A DNA stretch of 64,000 bases from Ruminococcaceae bacterium UBA3215 (GCA_002363155.1 DEWH01000020.1:1-64000), one strand, 5' to 3'. Counted from the stretch's first letter, positions 1-8,454 are shown. Translations and numbers: made by a program. Notes: generated from the letters alone by a model not told the origin.

Positions 1-342
1 CTCAACGGCAAGCTCATCGGTTCCGCACAGCGTGTTCCGGTTCCGACAGGTTCCACAACTATCCTCACAGCTGTTGTTAAGAAGGCTGGTGTTACCAAGG
101 AAGGTATCAATGCTGCTATGAAGGCTGCTGCTTCCGAGTCCTACGGCTACAACGAAGATCCTATCGTTTCTTCCGATGTTATCGGCATGAAGTACGGTTC
201 CCTCTTCGATGCTACTCAGACAATGGTTTCTCAGATAGCTGACGATCTCTACGAAGTACAGGTAGTTTCCTGGTACGACAACGAGAACTCTTACACATCT
301 CAGATGGTAAGAACAATCAAGTACTTCGCTGAACTCAAGTAA
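1..342 (+). CDS. gap: Glyceraldehyde-3-phosphate dehydrogenase, C-terminal part (5' end outside window)
   Basis: Reading frame 1 is open from the first base to a TAA at 340-342, giving about 113 residues. The segment begins LNGKLIGSAQRVPVPTGS, a hallmark of the GAPDH catalytic domain, and ends with the family signature WYDNENSYT about 20 residues before the stop. The enzyme oxidises glyceraldehyde 3-phosphate to 1,3-bisphosphoglycerate in glycolysis. The active-site cysteine and NAD-binding domain lie upstream of the window. A perfect intrinsic terminator follows 18 bases after the stop, so the gene ends its transcription unit here. Confidence 0.95.
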   Translation, partial: LNGKLIGSAQRVPVPTGSTTILTAVVKKAGVTKEGINAAMKAAASESYGYNEDPIVSSDVIGMKYGSLFDATQTMVSQIADDLYEVQVVSWYDNENSYTSQMVRTIKYFAELK

Positions 343-360
343 GTTTAAGCCAATACTTCA

Positions 361-391
361 AAAGGCAGTCCTTTCCGGGACTGCCTTTTTT
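361..391 (+). terminator. Intrinsic terminator of gap
   Basis: An 11-base perfect stem (AAAGGCAGTCC with GGACTGCCTTT), 6-base loop and a run of T residues, just downstream of the gap stop codon. Confidence 0.93.
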
Positions 392-481
392 GTGCGGGGG
401 ACGCCCCGCGGCGAAATGCGCAGCTACATTCTTCTATTGGCGGGTAAAGCACCTCGGTTAGTTTTACTCTTCTATACACAG

Positions 482-522
482 AAAAAGACTGCTGAAATCT
501 GTTTGTTCAGCAGTCTTTTTTT
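482..522. terminator. Bidirectional intrinsic terminator between gap and the CapD-like gene
   Basis: A 15-base perfect inverted repeat (arms 482-496 and 506-520, core GACTGCTGAA) with A residues on one side and T residues on the other. It can end transcription from either side; the minus-strand polysaccharide gene ending at 716 most likely uses it. The stretch 392-480 between the two terminators has no recognisable gene. Confidence 0.85.
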
Positions 523-635
523 CTGTTGTGATAACCCTCTACCTTAACTGCGGAGCGTTTAAAGTTTTTTGAGGAGGGGGTCTGTCGAAGGTTTCTCTTA
601 TCGCCGCATCCTTGCGGCGTTTTGGAAACCTTCTG

Positions 636-708
636 TACGACTTCCTGTCGTAGGGGAAGCCCCTTTTGTTCACAAAAGGGGTGCTCCCAAGTCTCAAGCG
701 CGGAGCGC
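636..708 (-). repeat. Dispersed 3'-UTR element, copy G (divergent)
   Basis: Lies between the stop codon of the CapD-like gene (716) and the terminator at 482-522. It shares the boundary sequence GTCTCAAGCG.GGAGCG with other copies and has an equivalent hairpin (CCCCTTTTG with CAAAAGGGG, 660-681) plus a small hairpin TACGAC/GTCGTA (636-652), but the CCGTTTTACGG block is not conserved. Assignment rests on position, orientation and the conserved end. Bases 523-635 hold only a GCCGCA/TGCGGC hairpin near 602-618 and no gene. Confidence 0.55.
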
Positions 709-715
709 GACCCTC

Positions 716-2794
716 TCACACAGTAGCTTCACGCTGCTCGAAGACAAGTTCATCTTCATAATCGTGTCTCTCTGCACCGGAGTCTGCGGCTTTCTCGTTC
801 GCAACAGCGCTCATACGGACTGTATCCGAATTGTAAACTTCTGCCGGCTTGTATGTACCGATAAGCTCCGCGACAACGTCTTTGATGTGATCCTTGTTCT
901 TGTATGCTGCCGCAAAGATTGCGTCAAGATGCACGAGGAATGAATCCGCGTCAAACGGTATCGGCTTTCCTATGAAGATCAGATCGTTCGCTGTCTTTGT
1001 AAGTCCTTCCTCGGACATCAGCTTTTCCTCATACAGCTTCTCGCCGGGGCGAAGTCCGCTGTACTCGATCTTTATATCCACATCCGGACGGTATCCGCTC
1101 AGCTTTATAAGATTTCTCGCAAGAGTGTCGATCTTTACCGGGCTTCCCATGTCAAGCACGAATATCTCTCCGCCGTGCGCAATAGTTCCCGCCATCATTA
1201 CAAGACTTACCGCTTCCGGTATCGTCATAAAGTATCTGATAATATCCGGGTGCGTAACCGTAACAGGTCCGCCCTTTTCTATCTGCTTCTTGAAGATCGG
1301 GATAACGGAGCCGTTGCTTCCGAGAACATTACCGAAACGAACCGCCACAAACTCGGTCTTTATATCCTTGAATACCCGTCCGGTGCCGTCCTTGTCGGCA
1401 TTCTCCGTTCCGCCATGTGTGAAGAACTGCGGAAGTTCATTCGCCTTGCCGCTCTTGATCTTCTCGTCAAACGTCTGTATTATCATCTCGCATATACGCT
1501 TAGACGCACCCATTATATTCGTCGGGTTTACAGCCTTGTCCGTGCTGATAAGTACGAATCGCTGACAGCCATGAGTCATTGCGGCATACGCCGTCTTATA
1601 TGTACCGCTGGCATTGTTCTTTATCGCTTCGCAGGGGCTGTCCTCCATAAGCGGAACGTGCTTGTGCGCAGCCGCATGGTACACGATATCGGGACGGTAA
1701 TCCTCGAATACCTCAAATATCCTTCGGCTGTCGCGGACTGAACCGATGAGCGTAACAAGATCAAGATCCGGATACTTGTCGCGGAGTTCGAGCTGTATCT
1801 CGTAAGCGTTGTTCTCGTAAATATCAAATATGATCAGCTGTTTCGGCTTGTGCGCGGCTACCTGTCTGCAAAGCTCAGAGCCTATCGAACCGCCGCCGCC
1901 CGTTACAAGAACAACTTTTCCGTTAATGAAGTCATAGACTTCCTTCATATCCGTCTTTATGGGTTCACGTCCGAGAAGGTCTTCAACCGAAACGTTCTTC
2001 ATATCCGACATCGTGACCTGTCCGCTCACAAGCTGATAAATGCCGGGGAGCTGTTTCAGCTCGCAGCTTGTCTCATTGCAGATATTCAGTATATCACGCT
2101 TGTCCACCGCAGACGCAGACGGTATTGCCAAAAAGATCTTGTTTACTTTGTACTTTTCAACATTTGCAAGGATATCATCACGGTTTCCGACTATCGGAAC
2201 ACCCTCAATGAATCTTCCCCTCTTGCCGGGATTGTCGTCGATCGCGCATACGACCTTATCCTTGATCTTATCCCCGCTCTGAATATCGCGGATTATCATT
2301 TTTCCGGAAGAACCGGCACCGATTATCATAACACGGCCGGCTGTCTCGTCATTGTGCTGACGGTTTTTCAGTATAAGCAGAAGCCTGTATGAAACCCTGA
2401 TGCCGCAGACAGCAATAGCCTGGAAGCAAAGCCCTATAAGGTAGTACGATATCGGCATACTGTGGAAGAACAGCGTTATGCCGAAGATATGCAGGAGCGA
2501 CATACAGCACGAAACGATCATCATTTGGGCAAGATCGTTCAGACCTACAAAACTCCAGATCATGCTGTACATTCTGAATCCGTAAAAAACGGCAACACAA
2601 ATAACCGCATATATCGGGCAGAAGAACATATACGCATGAAAATACTCATGCGGTATCGCCGAATACATACAGTCAAATCTGAACCACAGTGCAAAGAAAT
2701 ATGATACCATTATAGCGACGATGTCATAGACCATCAACAGCGGCATCTGAATCTTTCTGTCCGACAGGATACGCTTTTTCTTATTCTTATTCAT
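716..2794 (-). CDS. CapD/WbpM-family membrane nucleotide-sugar 4,6-dehydratase
   Basis: 692 residues. Four N-terminal hydrophobic segments (about residues 17-140) precede a Rossmann-like domain with VMIIGAGSSG (155-164) and a second, catalytic SDR domain with TGGGGSIGS at 298-306. The active-site region reads STDKAVNPTNIMGASKR (417-433), with Met and Lys spaced as in PglF/WbpM-type UDP-GlcNAc 4,6-dehydratases, where Met replaces the usual SDR Tyr. The length fits the long membrane-bound subfamily, which makes 4-keto-6-deoxy sugars for surface glycans. Start is ATG at 2794 behind GGGAG, with a consensus promoter about 110 bases upstream. It is a single-gene unit here, apart from the export operon at 6-10 kb. 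Exact substrate is inferred from family only. Confidence 0.88.
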   Translation of the reverse strand: MNKNKKKRILSDRKIQMPLLMVYDIVAIMVSYFFALWFRFDCMYSAIPHEYFHAYMFFCPIYAVICVAVFYGFRMYSMIWSFVGLNDLAQMMIVSCCMSLLHIFGITLFFHSMPISYYLIGLCFQAIAVCGIRVSYRLLLILKNRQHNDETAGRVMIIGAGSSGKMIIRDIQSGDKIKDKVVCAIDDNPGKRGRFIEGVPIVGNRDDILANVEKYKVNKIFLAIPSASAVDKRDILNICNETSCELKQLPGIYQLVSGQVTMSDMKNVSVEDLLGREPIKTDMKEVYDFINGKVVLVTGGGGSIGSELCRQVAAHKPKQLIIFDIYENNAYEIQLELRDKYPDLDLVTLIGSVRDSRRIFEVFEDYRPDIVYHAAAHKHVPLMEDSPCEAIKNNASGTYKTAYAAMTHGCQRFVLISTDKAVNPTNIMGASKRICEMIIQTFDEKIKSGKANELPQFFTHGGTENADKDGTGRVFKDIKTEFVAVRFGNVLGSNGSVIPIFKKQIEKGGPVTVTHPDIIRYFMTIPEAVSLVMMAGTIAHGGEIFVLDMGSPVKIDTLARNLIKLSGYRPDVDIKIEYSGLRPGEKLYEEKLMSEEGLTKTANDLIFIGKPIPFDADSFLVHLDAIFAAAYKNKDHIKDVVAELIGTYKPAEVYNSDTVRMSAVANEKAADSGAERHDYEDELVFEQREATV

Positions 2795-2904
2795 ATAAGA
2801 AACGCTCCCGTGACAAAAGAATCTGTGAAGTATCCATCAATCTAAACTTCCTTCAATATTTATAAATAATAAATTTATTCACAAAAATCTAATATATATG
2901 ATTT

Positions 2905-2933
2905 ATTATACCAAAAGCATATTTTCATGTCAA
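2905..2933 (-). promoter_or_regulatory. Sigma-A promoter of the CapD-like gene
   Basis: On the minus strand, TTGACA (2928-2933) and TATAAT (2905-2910) are separated by exactly 17 bases. The untranslated leader to the ATG at 2794 is about 105 bases and AT-rich. Confidence 0.9.
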
Positions 2934-3062
2934 GAGATTAAAGCGATAATACAGGATTTGCCAGTGCTTTTCAGTCATTTTGCTAAAAAAAAAAAAAAAA
3001 TGCTGAATTTTCATTATTATTGCACAATGCATTTTACACTGAAAAAAGAATTTTTCCGTCAT
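2934..3062. other. AT-rich intergenic stretch with an A16 tract
   Basis: No gene is visible. The stretch contains 16 consecutive A residues (2985-3000) bracketed by TGCT on both sides. It separates the promoter of the CapD-like gene from the terminator of trpB; both flanking genes are on the minus strand. Confidence 0.7.
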
Positions 3063-3095
3063 AAAAAAGGCTCCTTTATTTTGCTAAAGAAGCCC
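3063..3095 (-). terminator. Intrinsic terminator of the trpB-like gene
   Basis: On the minus strand GGCTTCTTTA pairs with TAAAGGAGCC (one mismatch) around a short loop, followed by six T residues. A further hairpin, TCAGACT/AGTCTGA, lies at 3096-3117 between it and the dispersed element. Confidence 0.8.
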
Positions 3096-3123
3096 TCAGA
3101 CTGTCGATAAAGTCTGATTATGA

Positions 3124-3262
3124 TTTACGAAGCATCTGTCAAAGTTCCGTTTTACGGGACTTGTTTAGGGGATCCAGCCCCCTTTTTAAAGGGGGCTGGC
3201 GGGGTGATGAGGGGCAGAGCCCCTTCTCGAAATTCTCAAAGTTCTCAAAATGTCTCAAGCGA
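3124..3262 (-). repeat. Dispersed 3'-UTR element, copy A (full length)
   Basis: Sits between the trpB stop (3279) and its terminator. On the plus strand it shows, in order, TTCCGTTTTACGGGAC, TTTAGGGGATCC, the hairpin AGCCCCC-TTTTTAAA-GGGGGCT, GGCGGGGT, the hairpin GGGGCAGAGCCCC and, after a short insertion, GTCTCAAGCGAA. The flank TTACGAAG..CTGTCAAAG is shared with copy D, so the element extends past its GC-rich core. Confidence 0.88.
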
Positions 3263-3278
3263 ACTGTGTTCAGCCGAA

Positions 3279-4649
3279 TCAGTCAACTTTCGGAAGTCCG
3301 GCAAAGCTCTTTGCAAGCTCTTCGTCGGTAGGTATATAATCTGTCATTTCGCCGTCGTTGAACTTCTGGTATGCGACCATATCGAAGTATCCCGTACCGG
3401 TCAGACCAAACAGTATCGTCTTTTCCTCGCCTGTCTCCTTGCACTTCAATGCCTCGTCTATCGCGACACGGATAGCATGGCTGCTCTCGGGCGCGGGGAG
3501 TATTCCCTCGATCCTTGCGAACTGCTGTGCAGCTTCAAATACCTTCGTCTGCTCAACGGAAACAGCTTCCATAAGCTTATCATCATAGAGCTGGGAAAGT
3601 GTGCTGCTCATTCCGTGGTAGCGGAGACCGCCTGCATGGTTTGCGGAAGGAATGAATCCGCTGCCGAGTGTGTACATCTTTGCGAGCGGGCATACCTTTC
3701 CGGTATCGCAGAAATCATAAGCGTACTTTCCTCTTGTAAAGCTCGGGCAGCTTGCGGGTTCTACTGCAATGAATCTGTAATCGGCTTCTCCGCGGAGCTT
3801 TTCGCCCATGAACGGTGAGATAAGTCCGCCGAGGTTGGATCCGCCGCCGGCGCAGCCTATGATGATATCCGGCTTTACGCCGAGCTTCTCAAATGCGGCT
3901 TTGCTCTCAAGACCGATTATGGACTGATGGAGAAGCACCTGATTGAGCACAGAACCGAGAACATAGCGGTAACCCTCGGTGTGAGTAGCCACTTCTACAG
4001 CCTCGGAGATAGCGCAGCCGAGACTTCCGGTCGTTCCGGGGTGCTCACGGAGAATCTTCTTGCCGACTTCCGTAGTCTCTGACGGCGAAGGTGTTACCGA
4101 TGCACCATAAGTGCGCATTACCTCGCGGCGGAAGGGCTTCTGTTCATAAGAGACTTTTACCATAAACACCTTACAGTCAAGTCCGAGATATGCGCAAGCC
4201 ATTGAAAGCGCGGTTCCCCACTGACCTGCACCGGTCTCGGTGGTAACGCCCTTGAGTCCCTGCTTCTTTGCATAGTAAGCCTGTGCGATAGCACTGTTGA
4301 GCTTGTGGCTTCCGGAAGTGTTGTTGCCCTCGAATTTATAGTAGATCTTTGCTGGAGTATCAAGGATCTTTTCAAGGCAGTATGCCCTTACCAGCGGAGA
4401 CGGACGGTACATTTTATAGAAATCCAGTATCTCCTGTGGTATGTCTATATATGCGTTTTCGTTGTCAAGCTCCTGCGCAACGAGTTCTTTGCAGAATACG
4501 GCGGAAAGCTCCTCAGCGGTCATAGGCTTGTGTGTGGCAGGATTGAGCAGAGGTGCCGGCTTATTCTTCATATCAGCGCGGACATTGTACCACTGCTTCG
4601 GCATTTCATCCTCATTCAGATAGGTTTTGTACGGAATGTTCTTTTCCAT
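3279..4649 (-). CDS. trpB2: Solitary TrpB2-type tryptophan synthase beta-like enzyme
   Basis: 456 residues from ATG 4649, chosen because AAAGGAGC lies just upstream; an in-frame ATG at 4700 lies within a few bases of the -10 box and is rejected. The protein begins MEKNIPYKTYLNEDEMPKQW, typical of the longer TrpB-related family. The PLP lysine is K116 in GSHKLN; ETGAGQWG and the phosphate-binding GCAGGGSNLGG follow. Family members condense indole (or indole made in situ) with serine to form tryptophan. No trpA or other trp gene is nearby, so indole salvage or another beta-replacement reaction is possible. It has its own consensus promoter. Confidence 0.9.
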   Translation of the reverse strand: MEKNIPYKTYLNEDEMPKQWYNVRADMKNKPAPLLNPATHKPMTAEELSAVFCKELVAQELDNENAYIDIPQEILDFYKMYRPSPLVRAYCLEKILDTPAKIYYKFEGNNTSGSHKLNSAIAQAYYAKKQGLKGVTTETGAGQWGTALSMACAYLGLDCKVFMVKVSYEQKPFRREVMRTYGASVTPSPSETTEVGKKILREHPGTTGSLGCAISEAVEVATHTEGYRYVLGSVLNQVLLHQSIIGLESKAAFEKLGVKPDIIIGCAGGGSNLGGLISPFMGEKLRGEADYRFIAVEPASCPSFTRGKYAYDFCDTGKVCPLAKMYTLGSGFIPSANHAGGLRYHGMSSTLSQLYDDKLMEAVSVEQTKVFEAAQQFARIEGILPAPESSHAIRVAIDEALKCKETGEEKTILFGLTGTGYFDMVAYQKFNDGEMTDYIPTDEELAKSFAGLPKVD

Positions 4650-4705
4650 TTTAAAGCTCCTTTCTTTTACAGCACTTTTACTGTACTGTGCTAAATCCAT
4701 ATATG

Positions 4706-4734
4706 ATTATAACACCATTTTCAGTATATGTCAA
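4706..4734 (-). promoter_or_regulatory. Sigma-A promoter of the trpB-like gene
   Basis: Minus-strand TTGACA (4729-4734), 17-base spacer, TATAAT (4706-4711). The short leader contains AGCAC...GTGCT, a weak hairpin just upstream of the ribosome binding site; no leader peptide rich in Trp codons was seen. Confidence 0.9.
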
Positions 4735-4806
4735 GGATAATATTATATACAAAAAAGAAATCACCGGATATAAACCGATGACCGAAAGCATAAAATATAA
4801 AGATCC

Positions 4807-4884
4807 TTCCACGAACGACGACGAAAATCACCGGCATTTCTGCCGGTGACTCTTCGTCGAATTCGGATCCGAGTTCGTGGAAGA
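4807..4884 (-). terminator. Nested palindrome, probable terminator of the NPGTG protein gene
   Basis: Three nested inverted repeats: CTTCCACGAAC (4807-4817) with its complement at 4874-4884; CGACGAA (4820-4826) with TTCGTCG (4854-4860); TCACCGGCA (4829-4837) with TGCCGGTGA (4842-4850). It lies ten bases past the stop of the secreted-protein gene. On the minus strand the inner hairpin is followed by ATTTTCG, a weak U-tract, so termination is probable but not certain. Confidence 0.65.
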
Positions 4885-4893
4885 AAAGAGAAA

Positions 4894-5772
4894 TTACTTT
4901 CTCTTCTTTGTTACTGCAACAGCAGCAGCGGAGAGAGCAAGCGCACCAAGTGCAAGGCCAACGCCTGTGCCAGGGTTCATATCGTTGTCGCCAGCGATAA
5001 CGATAGGAGCATTATCAGACTTTGCGTCCTCAACGCCGATCTCTTCAACAGCAGCAGCTTCGTAAGCAGCCTCGGCATCTCCGAGCTCCTCGTTAGTTAC
5101 AACGAGAGTATCGCCGTGAGAGAGAGTAACAGTAACGTAATCCTTACCTACAACAAGGCTGTCTGTAAGATCCGTAACTTTACCACTGTCAGAAATGCTG
5201 TAAAGCTTAGCACCGTCATTGATATCATCAATGTTTACTGTTATCTGCAATGTGCATCCGTAGTTGTACTTCATGCCCGTCTTGATAACAATAGAACCGG
5301 CAGGAACAGTAACACCGTTCACATCTGCCTCTTCGGATGTGATCTCAACGTCCATAGCGATGTTGATCGCCTTTGCGTTTACGATTCCATCAGGAGTGAT
5401 AAGAACTGAATAATCGGGGCCCTTTGTGGACTCAACAACTATTTCGAGTGAAACATCACCTGCAGCGATCTTAGCCATAGTTTCTTCTGTAACAGTGATC
5501 TTGCCGTTCTTGCTTTCTGTAGCGTAAACCGTAGCAACACCGTCCTTAGCTTCAGCTATAGCAGCATCAACGATACCGGCAGTTACTACCGGAACAGGAG
5601 CATCGGCGGAAACACCGTCAACAGCTGCCTTCTTTGTAGTCGAGGGAACATAGCTGCTGGGTTCATCACCCTTGCTGTAGTCAAAAGCCGCGCCTGCGGA
5701 AACAGATGCAGCAGCTGCCATGATACCTGCCATCAGAACACTTGCGATGAGCTTGCCATTAAACTTCTTCAT
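4894..5772 (-). CDS. Secreted protein with NPGTG-type C-terminal anchor
   Basis: 292 residues behind a strong AAAGGAGGA site. The N-terminus has a signal peptide: a KKF.GK start, a hydrophobic stretch and a probable cleavage after ASVSAGA. The middle is rich in beta-prone Val/Thr/Asp segments. The C-terminus reads NPGTG (266-270), then a hydrophobic stretch of about 17 residues and TKKRK, the plan of a sortase sorting signal or a membrane anchor. I do not recognise the central domain. The repeated alternation of charged and Val-rich segments suggests a beta-sandwich surface protein, which is inference. It is transcribed alone from a perfect promoter through a leader of about 165 bases. Confidence 0.75.
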   Translation of the reverse strand: MKKFNGKLIASVLMAGIMAAAASVSAGAAFDYSKGDEPSSYVPSTTKKAAVDGVSADAPVPVVTAGIVDAAIAEAKDGVATVYATESKNGKITVTEETMAKIAAGDVSLEIVVESTKGPDYSVLITPDGIVNAKAINIAMDVEITSEEADVNGVTVPAGSIVIKTGMKYNYGCTLQITVNIDDINDGAKLYSISDSGKVTDLTDSLVVGKDYVTVTLSHGDTLVVTNEELGDAEAAYEAAAVEEIGVEDAKSDNAPIVIAGDNDMNPGTGVGLALGALALSAAAVAVTKKRK

Positions 5773-5934
5773 GATAATCGTCCTCCTTTCTTCAAATATT
5801 ATAATAACTTCCTTACGGAAGGTATTACCAAGTAAATTATCCTGTATGTATAATCCGGAACAGCTCCGGATACAGAATCAATATCTTATTGATTTGTAAA
5901 AAAGGCAGTACAAAAGCAGATTACTAATTATCAA
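5773..5934 (-). promoter_or_regulatory. Long structured 5' leader of the NPGTG protein gene
   Basis: About 160 untranslated bases between promoter and ATG. On the minus strand it holds a hairpin TCCGGA-GCTG-TTCCGGA (about 5853-5869), flanked by CTGTAT and ATACAG, and CTTCC-GTAA-GGAAG near 5809-5822. No T-run follows the hairpins, so no attenuator is evident. Confidence 0.45.
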
Positions 5935-5940
5935 TTTAAT

Positions 5941-5969
5941 ATTATAACACCAAAAAAAGATTTTGTCAA
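5941..5969 (-). promoter_or_regulatory. Sigma-A promoter of the NPGTG protein gene
   Basis: Minus-strand TTGACA (5964-5969), 17-base spacer and TATAAT (5941-5946): a full consensus match. Confidence 0.92.
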
Positions 5970-6008
5970 GTTAATTTAGCAATTCTACACAATAAATCGT
6001 AAAAAACT

Positions 6009-6602
6009 TTATTCTTCGTCCTCTTCCTCGTCATCGTCCTCGTAATCTCTGTCATCTTCATCGATCACATACTCGCCGTCATAATCGTCATAATCGATCT
6101 CTTCGGAAGCCTTCAGCTCATTATCATAAGAACGTCTTACGAAATACGCGGCGACATACACTCCCATAATACATATCAGAAGCACCGCAGCAAGTGTGAC
6201 CGGATCTGTCCCGAACTTCTTCGCCGCTTCGTAAAAAGGATTGTACAGCATCGCCGTAGCCGCTCTTTTCAGCAGTGCAAGCCATTTTGAATAATTGCTC
6301 AGATTGTCTCTTGACGAATAATACAGCAAGTAAATATACGGCAGGCTCCAGTACAAGAACGCGAAAACCACAAATCCGATCTTTCCGTCCTTTCCGCTGA
6401 ATGCGGCGCAGATAAGCCAGATAACAAAGATCACAGCCGATATGACAAGAGACAGATTGGTGTGCAGCGCAAACTGACTCTCATAATAGTACTCGTAGAA
6501 ATAGAAAGTTCCTGCAAGAGCAGCGGCGATACATACGATCATATTCTCGGAAAGTGTATTCTTTCCGCCTTTTATAAATCTTTCCTTAAGTCCTGTTTTC
6601 AT
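6009..6602 (-). CDS. Small membrane protein with acidic tail, last gene of the polysaccharide operon
   Basis: 197 residues from ATG 6602, whose A overlaps the TAA of the polymerase gene (TAATG), implying translational coupling; a GTG seven bases upstream is the alternative. Four likely membrane segments lie around residues 20-40, 50-68, 76-95 and 135-155. The C-terminal 40 residues are almost entirely Asp, Glu and Tyr, ending DDEEEDEE. I do not recognise the family. Its place in the operon suggests a role in polysaccharide assembly or export, but nothing in the sequence shows an activity. Confidence 0.75.
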   Translation of the reverse strand: MKTGLKERFIKGGKNTLSENMIVCIAAALAGTFYFYEYYYESQFALHTNLSLVISAVIFVIWLICAAFSGKDGKIGFVVFAFLYWSLPYIYLLYYSSRDNLSNYSKWLALLKRAATAMLYNPFYEAAKKFGTDPVTLAAVLLICIMGVYVAAYFVRRSYDNELKASEEIDYDDYDGEYVIDEDDRDYEDDDEEEDEE

Positions 6603-7717
6603 TACCACTCCTGCGTTTCAAACTCGTCAAATACTGTCGTGTACGGAGTAACGCCGTTATAGTTCCTTACTATCATCAGACCGTACATTGTCGTACATAC
6701 AACTGCAAATGATGCAACTGTAACGGCTGTAAACAGAGTTCGTCTTTTCTTATCGCTCTTTGCCGCTTCCCTGCACTTCTCCAATGCAGCTTCAAATATT
6801 CTCGGCATAAGTACCACAACTGCGGGAAGAATCACATAAGCGCCCATTCTCGAAACGATCGCATGCTTAATGCCTATCACCTCAAAGAACAGTGAGAAGA
6901 ACATACAGCTTATAAGCACATCGTTGAACGGGTCTTTCTCGATGAGACGCCTGCGGAACACATACGCTGCCACGAAAGCGATGATCGAGAAGATAAGGTA
7001 CGACGGATCAAATCCGTGAAGCACATGCACGCTTGTCCGGGGCTGGTACTGTTTATATATATAGTCGGTGATGAAATCCATTATATTCCATGAGAATATG
7101 TAGATAAGAACCGTAAGTCCGCCGTAAATGCCGAGCGTTACAGGCGTAATCTTTATCTTCAGCAGAAAATAGAACGGTATCATCAATATCGCTGACAGGT
7201 GGAAGCAGGACGCAAGCAGTACCATTATGCAGAAGCGGAAGAACTGATCCTTCTTTACATAGTGCATTATGGCAAAAAAAACGATGAAACCGGCGATCTC
7301 CTGTCTCAGGAAATTGAAGGTGTTGAAGTAAACGCCGAATGTCAGGAAAAAGCATATCCCGAGATACGGTCTTTTGCAGTACTTATACGCTGCGACAGCC
7401 ACGCATACCGCAAAAAACGCAGCGCATACTATAAAGATAGTCTGATAATCATAGAAATAATCGGCAAGCAGCTTGGTTATGATCGAATAACCCTTTTCGG
7501 TACGCTGTACCGCGATCTCCTCCATGTCCATGGTCATTGACCGCATATACATCAGCGCATAGTTGTTATAGTCATGACCGACACTGCGGCGCAGAGAAGC
7601 GATAACAAACATCGCTATTCCCATAACTATGCAGTATATTAGATTGCCCTTTTTGTTCCTGCAAAGCAGAATACCGAGCGCAAGTGCCCCGGCAAGAAGG
7701 CTCATGTAAATCAGCAT
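6602..7717 (-). CDS. EpsG-like polysaccharide polymerase
   Basis: 371 residues with about nine to ten hydrophobic segments. Residues 42-53 read ASLRRSVGHDYN, matching the ASLR.xxGxDY..Y signature of the EpsG/Wzy-type polymerase family, which joins lipid-linked repeat units outside the membrane. It follows the PHP-phosphatase gene by eight bases and overlaps the next membrane gene. This is the only assembly enzyme in the operon; no flippase or glycosyltransferase accompanies it in the window. Confidence 0.82.
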   Translation of the reverse strand: MLIYMSLLAGALALGILLCRNKKGNLIYCIVMGIAMFVIASLRRSVGHDYNNYALMYMRSMTMDMEEIAVQRTEKGYSIITKLLADYFYDYQTIFIVCAAFFAVCVAVAAYKYCKRPYLGICFFLTFGVYFNTFNFLRQEIAGFIVFFAIMHYVKKDQFFRFCIMVLLASCFHLSAILMIPFYFLLKIKITPVTLGIYGGLTVLIYIFSWNIMDFITDYIYKQYQPRTSVHVLHGFDPSYLIFSIIAFVAAYVFRRRLIEKDPFNDVLISCMFFSLFFEVIGIKHAIVSRMGAYVILPAVVVLMPRIFEAALEKCREAAKSDKKRRTLFTAVTVASFAVVCTTMYGLMIVRNYNGVTPYTTVFDEFETQEW

Positions 7718-7725
7718 ATATTCTC

Positions 7726-8454
7726 CTAAATGTATTCGCCGTTGAATACCTTCTCCGCGTTGGACATAAGCTTTGAGAAGCAGTGCGGAGATACTTTCTT
7801 GCTTATAGCATTGCGAGCTGTATCCATATCCGGCGGACGTGATGTCGTATTATGGCAGTCAGTGCCGAGAAGATGCGCAAGATCGTTGTACAGAAGATCG
7901 TACATAAACTTCGCGCTCTTCGAGAAAGGCTTGAAATCACCGCTGTTAAGCTGTACAAGCATATCGGCGTTCATTATCTCATAGATGCTCTCCGCGCTGG
8001 TGAAGCTCAGATATCTTTCGGCATGGGCGAGTATCAGCAGTATATCCGGGAAGATGCTTCCCGCAAAGCTTCTGAACTCGTTGATAAATCCGCCGTTCAG
8101 ACGCTGGTACGGAAGCTCGATAAGCATATACTTCGTATCTCCTATGCAGAGCTTCGTGAGGTCAGCATCGGCAAGCGATTTCGTGTACAGCACTTCCGCG
8201 CCGTACTTTACCTCTATGTCCAGCTCTTCCGCAATAGGAGCGAACTTTTCTATTGCTCCTGCCCGATTCTCCAGAAACTTTTCAACGGATTGTTCATGAA
8301 GATAAAAATGCGGAGTCAGCACGATCTTGCCTATACCGCTTTTTTTCTCAAGCTCAAGCATTTTTCGAGACATATCCGCATTTTTAGAGCCGTCATCTAT
8401 GCCCGGCAGGATATGTGAGTGAAAGTCAATAAGTTTTCCCATACCGCCGATCAT
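7726..8454 (-). CDS. CpsB/YwqE-type PHP-domain tyrosine-protein phosphatase
   Basis: 242 residues. PHP-domain metal motifs are visible: DFHSHILPGIDDG near residue 10, LTPHFY near 46, AHAERY in the middle and GTDCHN near 195. Family members are Mn-dependent phosphatases that remove phosphate from the tyrosine tail of the partner BY-kinase. The start ATG overlaps the kinase TGA (ATGA), so the two are translationally coupled. An in-frame ATG four codons later (MGKLIDFH) could also serve. Confidence 0.92.
   Translation of the reverse strand: MIGGMGKLIDFHSHILPGIDDGSKNADMSRKMLELEKKSGIGKIVLTPHFYLHEQSVEKFLENRAGAIEKFAPIAEELDIEVKYGAEVLYTKSLADADLTKLCIGDTKYMLIELPYQRLNGGFINEFRSFAGSIFPDILLILAHAERYLSFTSAESIYEIMNADMLVQLNSGDFKPFSKSAKFMYDLLYNDLAHLLGTDCHNTTSRPPDMDTARNAISKKVSPHCFSKLMSNAEKVFNGEYI

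Noticed and set aside
3120..3818. 232-codon plus-strand frame over the trpB 3' end
   Set aside because: Its N-terminal part is a translation of dispersed element A (VPFYGT...FLKGAGG), and the rest is antisense to trpB. The same VPFYG and FKG.GG patterns arise from copies B and D, so these are repeat shadows.
4861..4873. GAATTCGGATCC, which looks like a cloning linker
   Set aside because: It is embedded in a natural nested palindrome with no vector sequence around it; chance juxtaposition is the simpler explanation.
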